This document shows, in pieces, positions 51,533 to 63,904 of a stretch of DNA of 64,000 nucleotides. A program made the position numbers and the translations under genes. The stretch's first letter is position 1. The number at the start of each line of letters is the position of its first letter. The notes under the pieces were generated by a model. That model saw nothing but the letters and a program-made list of their open reading frames with translations, was not told the DNA's origin and ran no database searches. The DNA lies in the NCBI GenBank assembly GCA_005281725.1, contig SSBO01000002.1, forward strand, positions 1,862,822 through 1,926,821, written 5' to 3'. The DNA comes from Wuchereria bancrofti (lineage: Eukaryota > Nematoda > Chromadorea > Rhabditida > Onchocercidae).

Positions 51533-51888
51533 TATAATTTGGTAAGTTAATTAAAGTTAATATTTGTAAGTGATATGATTTATTAAATAGAAAGAAAAGT
51601 AAAAGTTCTTTTTTAATATTTAAAAAATATTATGCTAATTTAAAAAGTATTTATCATCAAAATAAGCATGTAGTAATTAAGAAAAGAGTATAATAATTAA
51701 AAAATAATGCTATAATTTGGAAGTTAATCAAAGTTAATATTTGTAAGTGATATGATTTATTAAGTAGAAAGAAAAGTTTTTTTATTTTTTTTCTTTGGAA
51801 AGCTTATAATTAAAAAATATTATGCTAATTTAAAAAGTATTTATCATCAAAATAAGCATATAGTAATTAAGAAAAGAGTTAACTAATT
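51533..51888. repeat. Tandem duplication (178-bp period)
   Basis: Copies start at 51533 and 51711 with TATAATTTGG. Both contain AGTTAATATTTGTAAGTGAT and AAAAAGTATTTATCATCAAA, followed by AATAAGCAT(G/A)TAGTAATTAA. They are very similar except in a T-rich middle part. Confidence 0.9.
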
Positions 51889-54800
51889 AATGATTTATCT
51901 CTTTTACTTTAAAATTTTTAACTTTAAGTTTATCATTGACATTATAAAATTTTGATAATAGTTATCAAATAGGAAAAACCTATCATTTTACTAGATGATA
52001 TGAAAGTATGTTAAGTAATTCGAGAGAAAACAAAAAGTTTTTCAATGAGTGTTCATTTCTAACAAACCTTTGCTTTGTTATTGATTAATAAAGAATTTTG
52101 AATAAATGTTTTTCTTTGAAATTTGATGTTTTTGTTTTTGATTTACTAACTCATCTTTCTAGGCATAACTTTAAAAAAAAAAAAAATACATCAAATAAAA
52201 ATTTGTCAAAAGTTAAATTTTGAGAAAACAAAGGTAAAACATACATTTCATTTGCAATATTTCTTTTCAACACAAATGTTTAAATTCAAAGTATTGAAAA
52301 GTCATCGATAATGTTTGAATATGTCAAATTTTAGACAAATTTTAGACAAAGTTAAATCATTCTTACAAAGTACACAAAAGAATATTTCAAGTATAATCGA
52401 AGCATAAAATTTATTTTACAAAATTTTAAAATATTAAACAATTGCCATACCAAAAGAATTGTGCTTGTAATGAAAACGATATTTTCTAGTTAATGGAAGT
52501 AATATTTGAATGAATATATTTTAGAAAAAATTTAAAAATCTTGCTAAATTTCTAAAAAATTTAGGCGTAAAATTTTCTATAGGGGAAAAAATTAAATATA
52601 GTAAAAATAATCTGCAAAATCGTTTAAAAAATTCAAAAAATTTACATTTAAAAATTTAAAAGTGTTTGAAAAGTGATTAAGTGAAGGATAATGACACAAT
52701 AAATAAGTGATAAATAAAATTGCTAGCTTTTTCAATCTTGTCTAAATATTTTAATCGATCATCGATATTGTCTTCCTGATAAATTTGATGAATTAGAATA
52801 CAGTGATTAAAATTCTCTATCCTTTATCAATAAGTAAGTTAATATTACTTTTAAAGTTAATATTACCTATATATGAGAAGAAAGAAAAACAATAATCATT
52901 AATGTGTTTTTTTTTTTCAGAGAAATTTTTCATTCGTTTTTGTGTTATGAAAATATTTCAATGTTAGTGAAGAAAGACCTAAGCAAAGAAAAAATTTAAT
53001 GAAAAAGATAATAATAAAGTATTTAATATTCAAAAAATATTCTTTACACTTTTTAAATTTATTCTCACATACATTCGTAGTCTTTTTAGAAATAATCTCT
53101 AAAATTAATAATAAAACAATTTTGTTTGTGACTAATTTTAAAAATATTCATGAATATTCCAACTTTAAATTAATTAGCTTCCAAGGAATAAACAAAAAAC
53201 GAAGGAAAATAAATTTCGTTTTTCTTTTTGAAATTATGATGCAATTAGCCAAATTTAAAATTAAATGTTTTGAAGCATAGATTTATAATATTGAACTGCT
53301 AACTATTTCATATTATATTTTAATTGTCGCTAAATTGATTATTGCTGTTTATTGGATAAATCATTATTTGAGTTCTCCAATATTTGATCAAAATCTTTTA
53401 ATATTAATAGAAAATGAATAAATTTCATTAAAAGCTTTTTTTCCCATAGTATCGTTGTTTTTTTTTTTTTTCACAAAAATTTTTTCTATTTTTCCTGCTT
53501 TATTGTATAATAATATGAAATATATATTTGTGAAAAAAAAATGGTTGACAAAAAATTTGTTCATTTTAAATGTTTGCTATAAAATATATCGCGGATATTT
53601 CCATACAAGTTATAAGTTATCATTAATAATATAGCCAGAAAAAAAAAGTAATTACAGCTAAGAATATGAAATACTTGTAAACATTTATTGTTCTAAATTA
53701 AACTTTGATCTCATTTAATTAATAATTTCAATCTATTAAAGAATGATATGAGCAATTATAATGCATTATCGAAAGATAAAAATGGAAACACCCAATAAAA
53801 AAGTTTCGATGTAAATCATTTAAATTTTACAATGATATGTGATATTTGCTAATATTTTAAAGATGCTTCATAATTTAACCTTTTTGTGAGAATAAAATGA
53901 CTTTAGAAATAAAATACTTTTGAGTAAGAATTGAAGCAATTAGAAATTTAGAGAAATTTTTTAAAAATTTAATTACAACTAAAGGACATATTTTACTACA
54001 TTATAATTTGAAAATAACATAGGAAAGTAAGAAAAATAAAATAAATTATTTTAATTTTGTACTATAAACTCGTAATAATGATGAAAATATAACACTGAAA
54101 ACGAGAAAAACAAAAACAAAAACAAAACAAAAATTTACAAATTATTTAAAATTGTACATACTAAAAGGAAAATAACGATGTGAAGTTAGCCGAATGATTG
54201 ATAGAAGATAACAAGAAATTTTTAGTAAATTTATCTCAATTATACAATACATCTTAATTAATCGTAGCTTTTTTCTATTAATTAAGAAATTTTTCTATTA
54301 AAAAAATTAAAAGTTTTTCTACTAATTAAATTTCAATTAATTAATCAGAAGCTCAATAAGTGCACCTGTTCCACTACAATTATCACGTTTACCTGTTTCT
54401 TATTGCTGTAAGAAGTAGCAATTTCTCTAATTATTGCTAATTAAGCAAGTAATTAACGGTTAATCAATAACAAATAGTATAAATTAAGATACTCTAACTT
54501 TAAATTTTAAAATGATTATAAAAGAATAATTCTCCAACAGAACAATTTGAAATAATTGAACACATGATGAATAGATAAACATAAAATGACTAAGTAGCAC
54601 TAATTATAAAAGAAGTAAGTATAAATAAGTAACTATAAAATGAGTAAATATAAAGTAAGTAAACTTAGTCAATATTTTCGAATTAAAAATTTTAAAGTAA
54701 AAATTTACTACTTGATCACTTTTGCAGTGAAAGTATAAAGTAATGTTATAAAATACAAAGTTTACCATTCAATCAGCATACTTTTAAAATACTCATTACT

Positions 54801-57800
54801 TTTATCTTTTATCGAACTAAACATGACTGTAGATGGTTTTTAAAAATAAATTTTATTCAATAAATTTTTCTAATTTTTTACAAAATAAAAAAATTAGGAA
54901 GATTTTATGAAATTCAAATTAATAATTAGATTATTTAGTTCATAAAATTTCTAGCTAAGAATGATGATAGGAATCCATTATTTCCTACTTTTTCTTATGC
55001 TATATCCATTCTATAAGAAAATTAAGAAAAGAGTCGTGCGCAAATGGAACAAAAAAAGAAATGAGAAATAAACGGATTTCATTATTTTATCAAACTTTTA
55101 CATTTTTCTTGTGCATTTTTCTTTCTTTCTTAGATATTTTAATATTTGTAAAACTTTTGTAGAATTAGATATTTAATATAAAATTATTTGAACTTTGACA
55201 TTCTTGAAATGATTCTAAAGGTCACTTTATTACATTTCTAACGTAGTAATTTCCATCAATAATTAATTGGTTTTTATTGTAGCAAGCACAAAAGAAGGCA
55301 GTGTAATTTATTTTTAATAAATTATTGATATAATTTAATAAAATTATTGTATAAGAAAAAAAGATTTGTATGACGTGTCTGATCAAACTGATTACAATTT
55401 GCAAGCTTATCAAGTAATCTGATTAGAGGAGGAATCAGAATTAGATTTAAATTCAAATTTATTGCTAACAAATTCAAATTTATTGCTAAGAAAATATTAT
55501 TGTCACATTTACAAAAAGCTTCAAAATGCTATTCATTTATGTATTATTATTGTCACGTGAAATGCTGTTGGTATAAGTGTAAATAATTGAATAAATGATT
55601 TAAATGTTATGAAAAGAGTAAAAACCTCAAAACTGTGTGTATATTTTTTTTTTTTAGTTTTAGATGTTTTAAAATTGTTATATTTCCATTAAAATTATTT
55701 GTTTTGTTAAATAAAGTGATTCTACGTGATATACGATTTGTACGTGAAAACATTGAAAGAGATATAAAAGACGTCATCTATTAAACCATTGCGTTTTCTT
55801 TTTCTTTTTTTGGAATGGGATGAGAAAGAGTTACCAAATTAAATTTTATGATTAAAATATTATCATTAATCAAAAGAAGACAAAGATCAAAGAGACTTTC
55901 AATAAATTTTTTTTTTCGATACTGTTTGGTAAAGAAATGTTAGATAATAAAGAAGAAATTAAACGAATTTAATTTCATTGCCATCAATTAATAGTTTATT
56001 AAAAGCAATAAAACTTTTAAACTTTCAAATTATTTCTGACAAAAAAAAAAAAAAAAAGAATTCTTAACAAAAAAATTGCTATAAATACAAACAGGAAAAA
56101 GAAGAAAGAAAATTGAAAATGACAAAGTGAAATAAATAAAGTTATATTATAATAAAAGAAGAGATGACTTGCTCATTGCTTCTATATTTAGTATTCAAAT
56201 GTGAACTTATAAAATTTGAACTTAGAACATACATTTGAATAATATAGGTCTTCCTATAATCTAACAAATTTAATAAAATGCTAACAAAATCATTGACTTA
56301 AAAAAAAAAAAAACGAAATGTTCGTTACTTAATGGAATATTCGTGCTAGAATAGAGGAAAAAGTGTAACAAACTAGAAGTAAGTAAAGTGATAAAAGTGA
56401 CATATTTGAAAGTTTTAGCGTAATTCACAAGCATTTGCATTTGTTTTAAACTTTTGAAGCAAAAACTTTTCAAAAATACATGTCATTTTCTAAGGTATAA
56501 CAACGAATGTAAGATAAAAATTGCACAAAGTGTTTGGAGAACAAATGAAAAAATAAATAAATAAAGGAATAATTTTTGAAAAATTTTTGAGAATCTTTCA
56601 ATATAAATCACATTTAAATTTATTTGCAACAATATATGAACAACTGGAGTACATTTTTTAAATTTTAATTTGTTAATGCATACATATTATTACTGTGCAA
56701 AATTTAGTTAGCATAAAAGAAGCTAAAAATTAGCTAATGAGAGCAGCAAATTAATCCATCATTTTTTATTTGTTTAAAAAAAAAAAAACACTTTTGACGA
56801 AAAATTGTTATTATAATTGTGACAAGAAAAAAAACGCAAATATTATTATTAAGTCTATTTTAATTAACATGAAATTCAACTTTAAATTTCATTGATTATT
56901 CCGAAAAAATAAAAATAAAAGAAAAATATGTAAAATTAGGCGATTATTTTATAGTAAAGCCTTGCTGAAAAAAAAAAAAAAGGTGAAAAAGTAGGCGAAT
57001 ATAAGAGAAAGCATTAGAATATTTCATTTCCGCCATAGGCTATTCTGTGCATAGAAAATAATGCTTTTTCTTCTTTTTAAACAAGACAAAAAAAAAAAAA
57101 AGTAAACATCAAAATTTATGTGAATGAGTTTTGCGCCTTTAACTCTTCATAATGTATTATATTTCAACTAATAACATAATTGTTTACGAAATTATTGTTC
57201 AGCTGAAACATCTGATACAATCCACAGCCAATATCAAATGATATTCTTCCGATTGTTTTGTTAACTTATTGTTTCGTGGATAAATTGATTAGTTTAATAA
57301 TTAATTAATTTATTAACTTAAATATCTTACTACAATAAAAAAATATTCATTTCATTATGCAAAATTATAAATTAAGAAATAATTTAATTGAAAAATCTTT
57401 TTAGCTGTAATATTGATTGTATTGAGGAGAAAAAAAAGGGTTCTAAACATTTCACAAATGCAAATGTTTACCAATTCTAAGAAGTTAAAATCAATTTGAC
57501 GGAAAATTATGAACAAAATTATCAAATTCTTCTGATTCGAATTAACTTGCATAATAATTGTAGTCTAATTCGTATTAATTATTTGATTACTGTAGAAAAT
57601 AAAATTAAAAAAAAAATAAAATTATAATTTATAAGGAATTAATTAAAAAATATGCATAAATTCAGCACAAATGAAATATATCAATGTGATAACATCATTT
57701 ATCATGTCAAAAGATAAATCAAAAGGATAAAAGAGGGAGAGAGAAAGAGAGATAAGAAGAAGAAGAAGAAGCTTAATGGGTTAAATTTTAAATTAAACCA

Positions 57801-58687
57801 TTTTTCTTCATTTCTTAAAAAAAAAGAAAAAAAGCAAAAGCATTTTTAATCTTTTGCAATGGTAAGAAAAAAATTTGCTTAAACGTTATCTTATTCATTC
57901 ACATTATTGAAATGACTATTATTTGTGATTTATTAACAATAGAAAATGAATCATTAAATTCATTCTCATTAAGAATATATTTTTAGAGAAAATTTTATCT
58001 TTAAGCTATTTATTTGAAAGAATCATGAAATAACCTTTTTTTTTCTTTTTGTTTGTTTTTTTTTTTTTTTTTTTTGTGGAATGAGAAGAGGAAAAATTAG
58101 AAATAAAAAAGACAAATAAGCAAGAAGCACTTTCAAAATTAAAAGAAAAAAAACAATTCAACTTTATTCTTTCATAACACATTATCTTATTTTTTTAATA
58201 AAGTTAAAAAAAAAACAAAGTTATTGAGTTGAAAATTAGAAAAGACTTTTTTTCTTTCTCTTTTTTTTTTGGAAGACGTTGAAAGACAAATTTTTTTTTC
58301 ATTTTTATTAATTTCATTTGATACTTTGTATTATATCACTTTTTTCAAACATTTTCATTTCATTTGTTCTAAGGTAAATAGGAATTAACCAGTTTATTTC
58401 GGTGTTTATCATTTAATTTGATCTTTGAACTATTGAGTTACAACAGCAAAAGATTGATTCTCGGACAGAATGTCAGGTTACGGTTGTTTTATTTGTAATA
58501 GATTTCATTTTAATGAGTAATGCTCATCATTAATTCCGGTTCCGGTTGCACTACTTCGCGGGTGTTTTTCTGGGGCTGAGCGAGGGTAACGAAGGAAGAA
58601 TGCTGGAATATTTTGTTGTGAATGTTTTGTGAGGATTAAATTTTTTGATAAATTTCGGTAAATCGTGAGCAAAAAAATTATTTTTGA

Positions 58688-58693
58688 TTTCAG
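58688..58693 (+). other. Candidate trans-splice acceptor directly before the rab-18 ATG
   Basis: ATTTCAG ends at 58693, three bases before the ATG at 58697. This close spacing is typical of spliced-leader addition in nematodes. Cis-splicing of a 5' non-coding exon is the alternative. Confidence 0.6.
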
Positions 58694-58696
58694 GAA

Positions 58697-60704
58697 ATGG
58701 ATGACGAAGGTGTAGCAATTACAACGTTGAAAATTTTAATCATCGGTGAAAGTGGTGTCGGGAAGTCGAGGTTTATTTTTAGTTAATTTTAATATTTGTG
58801 TGTATGTGTACGTACTTATGAAATATGAAGTATTGCTATATGTAAACATACATAATAGATAGTATGTATAATAATCAAATTAAGGAAGCGTCTTTGGTTC
58901 ATAAACAGAAGAATTATGTAATTAGCAATGTGTTATCGAGGGTTTTATGATAGGGAATGATATTATATGATATAATATTATTTTGAAAACAGTGGTTTTA
59001 TTGGAGTAGCTGAGTAGTTCATGTTGAGATGAGAAAATAAAACTGTAAATTTTAGTGGAAGAAATTCACCACTCTAAGGCAAATTTTTGCAGAAATTCCA
59101 AGAATTTTCGTAGTAACTGTGATTTATTTCAGCTTGATGTTAAGATTTGTGGATGACACATTTGATCCAGAAATTGCTGCTACAATTGGTTAGTTTTTAT
59201 ATCATTTGTTTCTTTAAGGGTTTGGGATAGACATTTTGGAATTTTTAAGGCATTACCGATAAGTATCTGATTATATTCATATTAAGGAGTTGACTTTCGA
59301 GTTACAACAATGATGGTTGATCAGAATCGGGTGAAATTAGCCATCTGGGCAAGTTTTTTTTTTTTTTTTATTTTGTTTACCCTTGATGATCACATATCAT
59401 ATTTCCATCACGGTGTCCAGGACTTAGTCATGTATTTATCGTTTGGATGAGCTCACATTTCTGTCAGTCATATTATTAATTCAGGTTATGTAAATTTAAA
59501 TCTGTGTTTAGAGCGACGAACACATAGCAGAGGAATGTAAACTTTCTCGACATTCTTATATGTTTCACTGTGTTCTAATAATTGGCCGTTTCATCATGGT
59601 GTAAGGGCCTAATTTATAACGGAATACAAATGGCAGTAATTAGAAATCTATTTTTCAAGAATTTTTTCGGTCTGTATTTTCAAATTTCAGATTTGCTTCA
59701 GATGTGCTGCTTTTTTCAGGACACTGCTGGACAAGAACGGTTTCGTACTTTAACGCCAAGTTATTATAGAGGAGCTCAAGGAGTGATATGTGGTATTTGA
59801 CGATCTTTAATTTTTGCTTTGATATTCATGTAGCTAATGATTTTTCCGTTGTCAGTGATGGCCCTGAGTTATTAGTACTATGTAATACTGTTTCTACATG
59901 TCTCCTGTCTTTCCGATCACTTCCGTTATGAATTTAATTTATTTTTGAACGATACTGTATTAAATGGTATGTTATTCAGTATATGACGTATCAAATCGTC
60001 AAACATTTGAACGACTTAGCCATTGGATGAATGAAGTCGACACATATTCAACCAAAACAGATGCTGTAAAAATGCTCATTGGGAATAAAATTGATATAGT
60101 AAGTTTTTTTTAGTAAGTTCTAAAATAAACTGCAAATAATTGTATGTGTAATCAAAGCCAGCTACTGAATATGTAAAGGTTTATTTGTTTTATAGTCAAA
60201 TAGAGAGGTTACTCGAGAAGAAGGATTGCAATTTGCGAAAAAGCATCGCATGCTGTTTATAGAAGCAAGTGCTAAAACTCGTGAAGGTGTACAGTGCGCA
60301 TTTGAGGAACTTATTGAAAAGGTTTGTATTCACTTCTTCCCGTAATTTGATAAGTTTTAATTTAGCTTTCTTTTTATTGATGAACACAAGACTGAAAACG
60401 TTTATTCTACTTGCTATTATATCATCGATGGTTGATTATAGTAGCGACAATGCCAATGATGCGAACTAGCCAATGTTGATCTTTACTTGTGATGACTTAA
60501 CTCTGTGAGTTAAGGAGGAGCGAACTGAGGCATATAAATGTATGTTAACACTAGAAAATCATGTCTTTCACATTTATAATTTAAAATCTACAGCAATTTT
60601 TTTTTTCTTAGGTTTTGCAAACACCTGGACTGTGGGATAGCGATCGATCGGCTTTTGCTCTCGGTGCTGGTGCAGATCAAACTATTGGTAATTGCACATG
60701 TTGA
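58697..60704 (+). CDS. rab-18: Rab18 small GTPase, 7 exons
   Basis: Exons: 58697-58770, 59133-59188, 59287-59348, 59720-59792, 59980-60098, 60196-60321 and 60612-60704. All are in phase and give 200 residues (human Rab18 has 206). Nucleotide-binding motifs: P-loop GESGVGKSS (17-25), switch I around ATIGVDF (41-47) with Thr42, switch [10 protein letters not shown] (65-72), NKID (124-127) and EASAK (151-155). [17 protein letters not shown] and [28 protein letters not shown] are specific for Rab18. The C-terminus CTC is a double-geranylgeranylation motif. Rab18 works at the endoplasmic reticulum and lipid droplets. The intron after Trp64 starts with GC (TGG|GCAAGT) and not GT; using any nearby GT would break the invariant WDTAGQ. 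A possible alternative last exon lies at 61447-61616. Confidence 0.95.
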
Positions 60705-61446
60705 TGTATGGAGCGGCTTTGCACTACTTCGATTATTATGTCTGAAAGGAACGCTTGCAATTAAATTACGCATCTAATTTGCTCCTGATTCAGACGAAGA
60801 TATATTTTTCCTAAATCAGAATTGTAGAAAGAGAATAACGATGATGCTGTTTTACTACTGCATATTTGTTTCACTTCGTGGCATCAATTTTTGTGATTAA
60901 TTTAGAGCATTTTTTGTATTGCACTTCTCAACAATGGTGACAATTTATAGAAAAGGATTGTCTTTTGTACTTATTTGTATCACGGCTCGTGTCACGTTGT
61001 GAAACATATACAGATTTTTTTGTAAATGATCTATTTGTTTTAAAGGTGATTTATATGTTTCATTTATTGAACTAGACAATGTGGTTGCATGAATGGCATC
61101 ATCATATGTTTCTTTCAGATAATCTGTTTAACACCTCATATGGTATGCATTTTTAGCATTTCGGCCAAATGTATAACCTTCCTTTCATCTTTTTTCGTCA
61201 TTAGTAGATGAATGAATATGGTTAAATTCTATAGTGCTTTGTTTATATGTAGTGATATACTTTTTTTTTCTCTTTTTGTAGCTTAACTTTCCTTAATTAC
61301 CAAGCAGAATTTTTAAAAAATAGGTATATATGTATGAAATCTGAGATGTCATGTTAATGACTTTGAAACATTTTGTTATATTTTTTTTTATTGTACTACT
61401 GTACTGCACTAATAAAAATGATTTGTAGTGTGATTTATTTTTCAAG

Positions 61447-61616
61447 CAGCAGTTGACGGATGTGATTCGCTGGAATGCGACCTAGACAGAGATTCCATCA
61501 ATAACAGATTCCCTCGTGCAGAGTACTGGGCATATTTGAATCACAAATTTAAATTTGAACAGAAAGCGCTTTTATTTCTTCCCTTACATATTATAATGCC
61601 CATTTATTTTTATTAG
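61447..61616 (+). other. Possible alternative 3' coding exon of rab-18
   Basis: TTTTTCAAGCAG offers two acceptors 3 bases apart (exon start 61447 or 61450). A donor at 60687 inside the last rab-18 exon (ATTG|GTAATT) is in phase 1 and joins in frame, reading on as AAVDGCDSLECDLDRDSIN for 57 codons to TAG at 61616. The first ~90 bases are clearly richer in G+C than the surroundings. This isoform would lose the CTC prenylation motif. Conserved 3' UTR sequence is the alternative. Confidence 0.35.
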
Positions 61617-62902
61617 ATTCCATAACGGAATTGCATAAATATGTATGGCTGAGTTGATTTCACTTTTATAAAATTCCAGAAATAGTTGAATTGTTTATGA
61701 AGGAAGCAACTCTCGTCATAATTTTAAATTGCCTCCGGCGGATGATCATTTTGCGCTTGTGTTTTTAAAATATGTTATTGATATTGTTAGAGGTTTACAT
61801 AACTGAGTAATGTTTCAATCAATAATAAGAGGAGCTATGTGTGATAATTGTTGATAACACTAATGGTAAGAAGCACTTTCTCAATAAATTCAGCAATGAT
61901 ATAACAATATTATTGAAAATTTATTAGTATATAAGAATAATTATTAAAGAGCTATTATAAGAGATTGAAAAAATTAATTATTAGAGAGCTAATTGAAATC
62001 TTATGGTAGTGTTATAAGTAGTACAGAGTATAAGAATTCACAACTACTTATCATTCTATGATTAGTAAAGTTCATTTCATTGGGCTAATAGAATGAGATT
62101 AAGTAATTCAATTTTGACAAATGTGACTTCATGAAGATTCTTTGAAAATTATCATTATCATTAACACCATTGTTGTCAATCATCATTGATAAACAAGAGA
62201 ATGTTACACTAAATGATTGGGTTGGTTGACCTCTTAGTTGTAATGATTGATTACATATGACAATAAATATTACATATACAAAATTTGCTGTTGTTGTTGT
62301 AGTTTACATTCATAAATAATAAATAATCTAAAGGAGCAATTAGTCAGCTAATTTTTTGCTTAAACAAGGATAAATAATTATTCATCAATCAATTATTATC
62401 TTTTCAAAAAGTTTATTTGGTTGCAAGGCAAGCTATCTTCTTTGATAATCTTTGTCAGATGTATATTTGAATGTCCAACTGATAATTGATGACTTCAATT
62501 TTTCTTTTTTTTTTATAGAAGAGATTTGGGGACATTCCATTTAATAAATGAGAAGGAGAGAGAGAGAGAGAAGCTTAGTGAAATAAAGTAGGGATAAGAT
62601 GAATAAATCATCGCTACTCTAAGTGGGCAAAAAAAAAAAAAGAGGAGAAATATAAGAAACCGATTAAAAATATACCACTTGATGTTTAGTCAATTTAAGG
62701 AAGGCACTTAAAATATTCAAGCCTGTTATATCATTAAATTACATTCAATTCATTTTCTCTTTTCCTTTTGAAGTTTAAAAAAAAAAAAAAAAAATGCTCC
62801 AAACATATATGTATTTGTAGACAAAAATCTTCAAATGGAAATTTTTAGTTTGTTTTTCTATTTTAGCAAACTTAGGGAAATATTTTATGTCTTTTTTGTT
62901 AA

Positions 62903-62904
<2 letters not shown>

Positions 62905-62938
<34 letters not shown>
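62905..62938. repeat. CT microsatellite
   Basis: Perfect (CT)n of 17 units; it explains the Arg/Glu-repeat ORF on the minus strand. Confidence 0.95.
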
Positions 62939-62940
<2 letters not shown>

Positions 62941-63293
62941 TCATCGTTCATTATCAATTGCAAGATGATCTATGAGACGTTAATCAAATTTTGAGCCATT
63001 TTTTAGCGGAACTTTTTAACAAATGTAAGAATTAAAAATTTTTACATTAACATATTTCTATGTTAAATTTTTCTGACTGAAAATCATACAATGTAAACAA
63101 TATTTCAGGCATATCCATTGTATGTATATCATACAACATGATTTCCTCATTACGTTATATAATCAGTAGAAATTGAAAAATTTTTGGTCGATGATCACAA
63201 AATATAAACAAATCAGAACTAAGAATATTTTCAACCTTTAAGCAAAAAAATCAGTATAGGTTAATTGATTGAGACAAGATGATTGCAAGTATC

Positions 63294-63667
63294 AGTAATT
63301 TTAATTTAGTCATGGAAGAGTGTAAGTATTTTAGTAGAAGTGCTAAATTTTCAATTCATAATTGAATTATCAGAAATATCCAAGAAGAAAAAGGAAATAA
63401 ATTGAGCTTTATGTTAAATTTCAAATCATATGGAATTAATTACCTTACTGTATTTAAGTAAAAATTAAATTAAATCTACCAGTAATTTTAATTTAGTCAT
63501 GGAAGAGTGTAGGTATTTCAGTAGAAGTGCTAAATTTTCAATTCATAATTGAATTATCAGAAATATTCAAAAAGAAAAAGGAAATAAATTGAGCTTTATG
63601 TTAAATTTCAAATTATATGGAATTAATTACCTTACTGTATTTAAGTAAAAATTAAATTAAATCTGCT
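63294..63667. repeat. Tandem duplication (187-bp period)
   Basis: Copies start at 63294 and 63481 with AGTAATTTTAATTTAGTCAT and are almost identical to their ends (AAAATTAAATTAAATCT). Confidence 0.95.
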
Positions 63668-63848
63668 ATGTGTAGAAGAGCGATCGAAACTTGAAACTTT
63701 TTATTCGATTTAAATAATTTGCGTTAAAATTTCTTTATTCTTACATTAATGAAATATCATCTTCAATTTCCCTCCTCTTAACTCATATTCATTCCAAATA
63801 TCAATTTCAAAGTAATGTCCCTCAAGAAACAACGATTTCGTTGCATTG

Positions 63849-63904
63849 TAGAGAGAGAGAGAGGGAGAGAGACAGAAAGAAAGAGAGAGGAGAGAAAGGA
63901 AGAG
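63849..63904. repeat. GA microsatellite
   Basis: (GA)n with GGG, ACA and AAA interruptions, about 55 bases. Confidence 0.9.

Larger units (their letters stand above)
40674..58693. other. ~18 kb gene-poor A/T-rich region upstream of two divergent genes
   Basis: It separates the receptor start (minus strand) from the rab-18 start (plus strand). I recognise no conserved exon on either strand. The longest open frames (52999-53280, 45383-45765, 46079-46303) consist of A/T-rich Lys/Phe/Ile/Asn codons with no motif. It holds a sequence gap, tandem repeats at 40.99-41.78 kb and 51.53-51.89 kb, GA tracts and many homopolymer runs. It may hold 5' non-coding exons or enhancers of the receptor, or lineage-specific genes I cannot see. 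Confidence 0.5.

Noticed and set aside
52999..53280. 93-codon plus-strand frame in the gene-poor interval
   Set aside because: Lys/Ile/Phe/Asn-dominated with no domain; compatible with chance in A/T-rich DNA. Kept only as a note.
62775..62963. Arg-Glu repeat protein on the minus strand
   Set aside because: Translation of a (CT)17 microsatellite.
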